Of a stretch of 64,000 nucleotides of DNA, positions 58,816-64,000 are shown piece after piece. The stretch covers positions 620,001 through 684,000 of the forward strand of contig CAXNLE010000002.1 in the NCBI GenBank assembly GCA_964203235.1, read 5' to 3'. This stretch comes from BACL27 sp964203235. Lineage in GTDB: Bacteria; Actinomycetota; Acidimicrobiia; Acidimicrobiales; Ilumatobacteraceae. The position numbers and the translations under genes are program-made. The notes under the pieces were generated by a model. That model was not told the origin of the DNA, did no database searches, and saw only the letters and a list, made by a program, of their open reading frames with translations. The number at the start of each line of letters is the position of its first letter. Position 1 is the stretch's first letter.

Positions 58816-59976
58816 TTATTTCAAAACTTTTGATAGTGCTGTGTGCAATCTTGCTGGGACCGTCTCATCCATTTTTACAACAACCGGTAGCGAAACTGCA
58901 CGTTCGAGTCGTGACCGCGATGGCTGAAAGGCTTTTGCTAAGTCACCACCATGACGAGCCACAAGTTCAGGCATGTGCGTCCAAGTGCCGGCAAAATGCC
59001 AAGTGACTGCCTCAGGCAAAATTTTGGTGGACAAACCTTCGTTCAACAACGCATCACGACATTTTAGAGCAGTCGCATTATCGACAACACTGAAAATCAG
59101 CGCATCAGCAGTTTCATGAGACCCAGCCGGAACTTCGCGCGGAATAATCTCGGGAAGATTCTTAATCGCCGCCCACATTGAATCTCGATTTTTGCGTTGC
59201 ATCGTCACTACATGAGAAAGTTTTTTCAACTGGGCCAATCCAACTGCGCCTTGCATCTCTGTCATCCTAAAATTGAAGCCACTGCTTGCGCGGGTGTCTT
59301 CCCAGCGTGGCACACTCGGATTGTTCTCGTGACCGTGATCATGCCATGCTGCGGCAACTTTGTAATCGTCTTCGTTATGAAACACAATCATTCCACCTTC
59401 ACCGGTGGTCATTGTTTTCGCAAAGTCAAAACTGTAAGTCCCCATTCGACCCCAAGTGCCAAGAGGTCGTCCATCAAGCGAGCCGCCGCATCCCCACGCG
59501 GCATCTTCAATGAGTGTGAGATTATTCTTTCGACAAATATCATCAATTTCAAACAGCCGAGCAGGCGTACCCAGCATGTGCACTGCAATCACGGCCTTAG
59601 TTTTTGGTGTGATCAACGACTTCAATGATTCAGGATCAATATTCAGCGTGCCGTCAATTTCTGCACACACCGGTATTGCTCCCGCTTCGATTATCGCTTC
59701 AACGGTGGCGACGAACGTAAAACTCTGGGTGATTACTTCGTCGCCCGGTTGTAAATCTAAAACAGCAAGTGCGACGCGCAGGGCTGAGGTACCAGATGTA
59801 ACCGCAAGAGCGTGCGGCATGCTGACAGATTTTGCAAACTCTCGTTCAAAATCTCGAACTTTCCAGCGGTCTTGGCGCAAATGATCAAAAGAGTGACGAA
59901 ACAGCACACCACCGTGTTGGAAAATATCGTCGACCTGAGCCTGTTCTTCAGCACCAATAAGTTCGTACCCAGGCAT
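58816..59976 (-). CDS. kdnA: KdnA-like DegT/DnrJ/EryC1 aminotransferase
   Basis: 386-residue PLP-dependent sugar aminotransferase. The PLP lysine is K187 in FDFAKTMTTGEGG. The N-terminal wording PGYELIGAEEQAQV and the RWKVRDFE block resemble KdnA, the 8-amino-3,8-dideoxy-manno-octulosonate transaminase of Shewanella, more than generic DegT enzymes. It lies beside a KdnB-like 8-oxidase (23 bp), which makes the keto substrate in that pathway. The pair is expected to convert an 8-hydroxyl into an 8-amine via an 8-aldehyde. The assignment to KdnA is by remembered similarity and context; a different keto-sugar is possible. Confidence 0.82.
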   Translation of the reverse strand: MPGYELIGAEEQAQVDDIFQHGGVLFRHSFDHLRQDRWKVRDFEREFAKSVSMPHALAVTSGTSALRVALAVLDLQPGDEVITQSFTFVATVEAIIEAGAIPVCAEIDGTLNIDPESLKSLITPKTKAVIAVHMLGTPARLFEIDDICRKNNLTLIEDAAWGCGGSLDGRPLGTWGRMGTYSFDFAKTMTTGEGGMIVFHNEDDYKVAAAWHDHGHENNPSVPRWEDTRASSGFNFRMTEMQGAVGLAQLKKLSHVVTMQRKNRDSMWAAIKNLPEIIPREVPAGSHETADALIFSVVDNATALKCRDALLNEGLSTKILPEAVTWHFAGTWTHMPELVARHGGDLAKAFQPSRSRLERAVSLPVVVKMDETVPARLHTALSKVLK

Positions 59977-59999
59977 GTGTTGATTTTACTCTGAGATCT

Positions 60000-61106
60000 T
60001 TACATCTTCTCGAACAGCGAGATGATCCTTGCATCCGTGAGCGTGGCCCGAAACTCAGTACCCAATGCGTTAGTAAGTGGCTTTTCATGTTTGATCGTTG
60101 CGGCAATCAAGGCTTGGCGAAGATCATCTGTGAGGTTTGCACACACACCGCTTGGTAGTTCAACTTTTTGCAACTCAATCATCTTTCGAAACTCACTATG
60201 TGCTTGCGGATAAAACTCGCTCATCGCATTAAGCACGACACAGTTTGCGACACAATGATGCATACCAAAGACGACACTCAACGCTGCTGAAAACGGATGA
60301 ATTATCCCGACATAACTCGTGGCGATTGCGCACCCACCCAAATAACTGGCGACCATTAAGTCACTTCGTCGAGCATCAGCCATCATGTCACTACTTAAAA
60401 ATATATTTCGACAAAGATTTACAGTTTCTCGAGAATACGCATCACCAATTGCATTTCGGTACGAACCATCTAACGCTTCAATGCAGTGAATATACGCATC
60501 CATTCCCGTATAGAAATATTGGTTTCGTGGAACAGTGCTGGTCAAACCTGGGTCCAAAATAATGTGATCAAAAACTGTGTAGTCGCTATTCATGCCTAAC
60601 TTGAGGCCGGTTTCAAGATTCGTCATCACGCACGTGCGTGTTGCTTCAGCACCAGTGCCCGAAATAGTGGGTACACCAATTTTGTGGATTCCAGGTACGC
60701 GCACTAAATCCCAACCTTGATAGTCGGCTGCCTTGCCACCATTTGTTAATAGGTTCGCTACAGCCTTTGCAGTGTCAAGCGTGATGCCACCACCAATGCC
60801 GACAATTGTTGCTGGATGATTATGACCCGACAATTGAAGTGCACTTACAAGTTCATCTATCCCTTGGGTTGTCGGCTCTTTTGCAGTTTTTATAAAGTGT
60901 TTCGCATCACCCGCAATTATTCCTAGCGAGTTAAGAACATCTTTACTGTTTTCAAAAAACTCATCAATCAAATAGACCGCATTAGCTGAATCTTTTGTGC
61001 GTTGTAAATTTACTAAATCTGCAACTCCTGAAATTGAACCATCACCAATCGTGAATCTTCCAACATTGCGAACAACTTTGACACCTGTATCAAGGCCCGT
61101 CATCAC
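60000..61106 (-). CDS. kdnB: KdnB-like iron-containing alcohol dehydrogenase
   Basis: 368-residue group III alcohol dehydrogenase. It begins VKVVRNVGRFTIGDGSI and ends with a PSGVCANLTDDLRQ-like segment, both characteristic of KdnB, the 3-deoxy-manno-octulosonate 8-oxidase. IVGIGGGITLDTAKAV binds NAD, and MDAYIHCIEAL plus IIHPFSAALSVVFGMHHC supply metal ligands. The expected reaction is oxidation of C8-OH to an aldehyde, followed by the transaminase at 58816. The start overlaps the phosphatase stop by 4 bp (ATGA). It differs clearly from the alcohol dehydrogenase at 15550. The substrate is inferred. Confidence 0.83.
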   Translation of the reverse strand: MMTGLDTGVKVVRNVGRFTIGDGSISGVADLVNLQRTKDSANAVYLIDEFFENSKDVLNSLGIIAGDAKHFIKTAKEPTTQGIDELVSALQLSGHNHPATIVGIGGGITLDTAKAVANLLTNGGKAADYQGWDLVRVPGIHKIGVPTISGTGAEATRTCVMTNLETGLKLGMNSDYTVFDHIILDPGLTSTVPRNQYFYTGMDAYIHCIEALDGSYRNAIGDAYSRETVNLCRNIFLSSDMMADARRSDLMVASYLGGCAIATSYVGIIHPFSAALSVVFGMHHCVANCVVLNAMSEFYPQAHSEFRKMIELQKVELPSGVCANLTDDLRQALIAATIKHEKPLTNALGTEFRATLTDARIISLFEKM

Positions 61107-61954
61107 AGCCCTCGCACAGCGTCGAACATTGACACTGATGCATCAAATTTGCCGTTGCTTGCCACTACTGTGCATGGCTCGCTAAAGACTCGCTCGGGCA
61201 AGTTAACTCCTTCAATTTCGAATGTGCCTCCTGCGCCATTCACGATTGCTAATCCGGCGGCAACATCCCAAAACATAATGTTGTGCTCGGCATAAACATC
61301 GGCTGCGCCAGTTGCGACAAGCCACAACGAGGCTGCTGCTGCACCGATCATCCGTATCTTTCCGAACGAGCGCATTGTTGTTGCGAAGGCTTCAACGGCT
61401 CGCGGGTCGTCAATTGGAAACCGACTTGGAAACCCAGTGCACAGTGTCGCCTGACCACGTTCTTCACGATCAGACACGTGCACAAGAACTTTTTCAACGT
61501 ATGCGCCGATTTTTGGCCCACCAAAACTCAGTTGCTTTGTTACCAAATTGAACAGCACACCCAGCACGGGCTCATTACCTTGCCATAACGCCAACGAAAT
61601 CATCGAAGGTCCGAGGCCTCTGCTGAAGTTGTAACTGCCGTCTAATGGGTCAATCACCCAAAGCAAATTTCTGAATTTACCTGAATCAATAAACCCAGTT
61701 TCTTCGCTGAGGATAGGAAAGCCGAAACTGTTTAATCCTTTAATCAGTTGCTTTTCTATAATTTTGTCGGCGGCAAGTTTGATTTCGCGCCCACCTACTT
61801 GAAGATCAACTACTTCTTTGGCTTCTTGGCTATTTGCCCGGATGAATTTTTTACCAACATTGCGCACGAGTTCTGTCGTCGCGATCACAAGACCTTGAAT
61901 ATCGTTAATTGTCAGATCGGTCATCGACAGGTCGGTCATTGACGTATCGCTCAT
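61103..61954 (-). CDS. inositol-monophosphatase-family phosphatase
   Basis: 283-residue Mg-dependent phosphatase. ILSEETG (about residues 80-86), VIDPLDGSYNFSRG (about 96-109) and the distal FWDVAAGLAIV (about 215-225) provide the metal- and substrate-binding residues, all present. In this operon it probably removes phosphate from a sugar-phosphate intermediate, replacing the KdsC-type step; a housekeeping inositol phosphatase is the alternative. The first ATG (61954) overlaps the previous stop (ATGA). The N-terminus shows a duplicated SMTDL, from a 15-bp DNA repeat near 61912-61940, so later ATGs are possible starts. Confidence 0.9.
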   Translation of the reverse strand: MSDTSMTDLSMTDLTINDIQGLVIATTELVRNVGKKFIRANSQEAKEVVDLQVGGREIKLAADKIIEKQLIKGLNSFGFPILSEETGFIDSGKFRNLLWVIDPLDGSYNFSRGLGPSMISLALWQGNEPVLGVLFNLVTKQLSFGGPKIGAYVEKVLVHVSDREERGQATLCTGFPSRFPIDDPRAVEAFATTMRSFGKIRMIGAAAASLWLVATGAADVYAEHNIMFWDVAAGLAIVNGAGGTFEIEGVNLPERVFSEPCTVVASNGKFDASVSMFDAVRGL

Positions 61955-63003
61955 TGGGGTACCTCGGGGTTCTTTATCTCAAATTTGTCTCGCCAAATTG
62001 GATCGGCGTAATAAATTTTATAGACAAGTTTCATCGTTTCGAAGGCATCGCGTGACGTGCCGTTTTGAACGGGTTGATTATGAAGAATACTTTGCGTGAA
62101 CGCTGCAATCTCAGAATCCCAAGATGGGTCGTCTTTGTATTCAAAAAGTTCTTCTTTCGGGTCACCGTTGTCTCGGTCTGGGTCGGCAGTTACGAGTGTC
62201 ATCGTCTCGTTTCCATAACTTTTCGAACCAGTCAAAATTCCTCGCAAAATCACACCGCCGCGTTGCATATTTATGTCAAGACTAAATTGATGTCGCCATT
62301 GGGTTGCAGATGAATTAAGCATCGCCACGACGCCATCATTGGTTCTCATTAATGCATACGCATTATCTTCGACGTTGTATCCCCAATGACCGTTTGAAAT
62401 AAAACTTTGCACATCAACGAACTCACCAGCCATCAGACGCATTAGATCAACCATGTGAATGCCTTGATCTAGAAGCACTCCGCCGCCGGCAATTTCTCTT
62501 TTGGCTCGCCAGTCGGCTTGATTAAAAGTTATTAACTTTGATTTTCCGTAAACACCTCGCATATTGATGATCTTGCCAAAACGACCAGAACGAATAATTT
62601 TCAGTGCGTCTTGAACCGAATCGTGATAACGGTGGTTGAACCCATACATCAACCGACAATTTGGATTTTTCTTTTCAGTTTCAATTACACGAGTGATGTC
62701 TGAAATATCACGACCCGGCGGCTTCTCACAAAACACATGAAGACCAAGGTTCAAAGCCGCTTGAGTAACTTCGGCAGCAATATCATTCGTTACACAAACA
62801 ATCAAAACATCCAATTCTTGTTCTAGAAGTTGCTGGTAAGTACGAAAGTGCTTGACGCCGTTTGGCAATACCCCGTCATCTTTGAATACGCGATCGCAAA
62901 CCGCGACGAGTTCAAGATCAGGGTGTCGTTCAACACAATCACCACGGCGCTTACCAACCACGCCATAACCAGCGATACCAACTTTTAAAACTTTTGCACT
63001 CAT
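61951..63003 (-). CDS. Gfo/Idh/MocA-family oxidoreductase
   Basis: 350-residue NAD(P)-dependent sugar dehydrogenase-like protein. VGIAGYGVVGKRRGD (about residues 8-22) is the Rossmann motif, FCEKPPGRDI (about 93-102) has the conserved EKP, and GGVLLDQGIHMVDLMRLM (about 172-189) contains the catalytic His region. Such enzymes oxidise or reduce a hydroxyl on a sugar acid, nucleotide sugar or inositol. The first gene after the aldolase (58 bp). Minus-strand TAAACT (63011-63016) 7 nt before the ATG could be an internal promoter. The role in the pathway is unknown, perhaps precursor supply. Confidence 0.92.
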   Translation of the reverse strand: MSAKVLKVGIAGYGVVGKRRGDCVERHPDLELVAVCDRVFKDDGVLPNGVKHFRTYQQLLEQELDVLIVCVTNDIAAEVTQAALNLGLHVFCEKPPGRDISDITRVIETEKKNPNCRLMYGFNHRYHDSVQDALKIIRSGRFGKIINMRGVYGKSKLITFNQADWRAKREIAGGGVLLDQGIHMVDLMRLMAGEFVDVQSFISNGHWGYNVEDNAYALMRTNDGVVAMLNSSATQWRHQFSLDINMQRGGVILRGILTGSKSYGNETMTLVTADPDRDNGDPKEELFEYKDDPSWDSEIAAFTQSILHNQPVQNGTSRDAFETMKLVYKIYYADPIWRDKFEIKNPEVPQ

Positions 63004-63061
63004 AGCGTGAAGTTTAAATACCTAGTCACTGTACAAATTTTGATCACCGTTCAAACTTCAA

Positions 63062-63820
63062 TCACTGAGGCGCAGTCGCACCCAAGTTTAAAAATACTGT
63101 ATCGACGCCGTAGGCAATGAACGTATAGCCTTCGCGAATTCGTTGCTCAAGCATTTTTGTATCTGGCTGAACAACATGCATTCCACATGGCATCTTATGT
63201 TTCGCACAAACTGCAAGAATTCTCGAAAGTGTCTCAAGATATTTTTTATTTTCAAAGTCGCCAGTAATGCCGAGCGATGCCGACAAGTCATATGGACCGA
63301 CCATGATCGCATCCAAACCATTCACAGCGACAATTGATTCAAGGTTGTTAACGGCATCAACATGTTCAATTTGGGCGATGACAAGAGCCTCTTGTGATTC
63401 TTCTAGATACGTATCAAAAAACTTTCCGAAAACATTTGCTCGTTGAAAGCCCACTCCGCGTCGGCCACGAGGCGGCCAGTGGCATTCACTGATAATTGAT
63501 TCGAGTTGTGAGGCCGAAGAAATCATCGGAATCACCACGCCTGCAGCGCCTTGGTCAAGGGCTTGTCGACAATTAATCGGTAACGGGCTAGCCACACGCG
63601 CCAACGGAAGTGTGTCACCAAGTTCAAGTGCACGAAAAATATCTGGCAGCTGGCTAACCGAAACGGGCCCATGCTCCATGTCGATTGCAACCCATTGATA
63701 GCCGGCGCGACCCATAATCTCTGCAATATTCGAATCAGGAATTTGCATCCAACTTCCGACGACTGCCGAACCTGAACCCAATGATTTGCGAATTGTTCGC
63801 ACTCGTTCAAGTCTGTTCAT
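63062..63820 (-). CDS. HpcH/HpaI-family aldolase
   Basis: 252-residue class II (metal-dependent) pyruvate aldolase-like protein. VAIDMEHGPVSVSQL (about residues 43-57) holds the metal Glu/His neighbourhood, ALDQGAAGVVIPMISSA and RRGVGFQRANVFG are substrate-binding, and AQIEHVDAVNNLESI and MVGPYDLSASLG are the other conserved blocks. HpcH-type enzymes reversibly condense pyruvate with an aldehyde, so this one could make or break a 2-keto-3-deoxy acid in the amino-sugar pathway. First gene of the operon, 23 bp downstream of the initiator tRNA gene; minus-strand TAAGTT (63830-63835) 9 nt upstream suggests its own leaderless promoter. Confidence 0.92.
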   Translation of the reverse strand: MNRLERVRTIRKSLGSGSAVVGSWMQIPDSNIAEIMGRAGYQWVAIDMEHGPVSVSQLPDIFRALELGDTLPLARVASPLPINCRQALDQGAAGVVIPMISSASQLESIISECHWPPRGRRGVGFQRANVFGKFFDTYLEESQEALVIAQIEHVDAVNNLESIVAVNGLDAIMVGPYDLSASLGITGDFENKKYLETLSRILAVCAKHKMPCGMHVVQPDTKMLEQRIREGYTFIAYGVDTVFLNLGATAPQ

Positions 63821-63829
63821 GGATACCTC

Positions 63830-63835
63830 AACTTA
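63830..63835 (-). promoter_or_regulatory. putative -10 box of the amino-sugar operon
   Basis: Minus-strand TAAGTT ends 9 nt before the aldolase ATG (63820), within the 23-bp gap after the tRNA. Read-through from the tRNA promoter is the alternative source of operon transcripts. Confidence 0.35.
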
Positions 63836-63843
63836 CTGAGAAT

Positions 63844-63920
<77 letters not shown>

Positions 63921-63965
63921 TCGTGCCAGTCAGGCTACCATCGGCATGCCATAATCACAGGTGCG

Positions 63966-64000
63966 ATGGCACTCTTCAACCGAACTCCAAAAGCCTCACA
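63966..64000 (+). CDS. possible start of a gene running off the right edge
   Basis: ATG 63966 opens a frame reading MALFNRTPKAS to the window end, 45 bp from the divergent tRNA. CATAAT about 10 nt upstream could be its -10 box. Only 11 codons are visible, so neither coding status nor product can be stated. Confidence 0.35.
   Translation, partial: MALFNRTPKAS

Overview
The window is a dense bacterial chromosome segment of about 64 kb. Gaps between genes are mostly under 80 bp, and many genes overlap by 1-4 bp. GC is moderate, in the mid-40s to high-40s percent by eye. The gene set suggests a planktonic, Acidimicrobiia-type actinobacterium (an Ilumatobacter-like lineage is my inference). The pointers are a Ddn-type F420-linked reductase, actinobacterial-style NUDIX (DUF4916) and Nei2-like proteins, several acyl-CoA dehydrogenases, a Ser/Thr-linker subtilase, and many genes whose only visible promoter element is a TANNNT hexamer 6-9 nt before the start codon, i.e. 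apparently leaderless mRNAs. No IS element, CRISPR array, rRNA or prophage was seen.

Layout. 1-387: start of a MoxR/Mg-chelatase-like ATPase, running off the left edge. 455-6283: giant secreted protein with two complete subtilisin domains. 6465-7097: 1-Cys peroxiredoxin. 7171-10454: LolD/MacB-like ABC ATPase and FtsX-type permease. 10446-12348: Nei-like protein, NUDIX protein, DoxX-like protein. 12352-21893: aldehyde, alcohol and acyl-CoA dehydrogenases, two MFS transporters, an SDR and AlaA. 21967-25708: trhO, interrupted at its 3' end by an apparent 1.7-kb insertion carrying a relic of thrH, an SRPBCC gene and an SDR, then a crotonase and a second SRPBCC paralogue. 25735-31954: GH3 glycosidase, propeller-like protein, malic enzyme, acyl-CoA dehydrogenase. 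32011-32753: toxin-antitoxin-like pair. 32808-36796: divergent cysS and valS. 36804-41518: envelope genes (LCP, PlsY, DedA, alanine-racemase-like, DUF418-like). 41544-43641: kynureninase and tryptophan dioxygenase, divergent with only 13 bp between starts. 43652-48128: ung, SRPBCC, sulfatase, beta-hydroxyacid dehydrogenase, Fe/2OG oxygenase. 48129-50463: agmatine-to-putrescine genes with glutathione peroxidase. 50533-55981: methyltransferase and nucleoside salvage (PNP, amidohydrolase, cdd, deoC, tdk) plus a PhyH-like oxygenase.

55978-63820 is the most distinctive region: a nine-gene minus-strand operon. In transcription order it encodes an HpcH/HpaI aldolase, Gfo/Idh oxidoreductase, inositol-monophosphatase-like phosphatase, KdnB-like 8-oxidase, KdnA-like aminotransferase, GT2, NeuB-family PEP-condensing synthase, SpsF-type cytidylyltransferase and FKBP. 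Together these look like a route to a CMP-activated amino-ulosonic acid (8-amino-Kdo-like or nonulosonic), in an organism whose other genes suggest it has no LPS. The operon starts 23 bp downstream of an initiator tRNA-Met gene.

Limits: all family calls are from reading motifs and overall similarity. No database search, structure prediction or statistics were run. Start codons were chosen from homologous N-termini, overlaps and promoter or RBS position.
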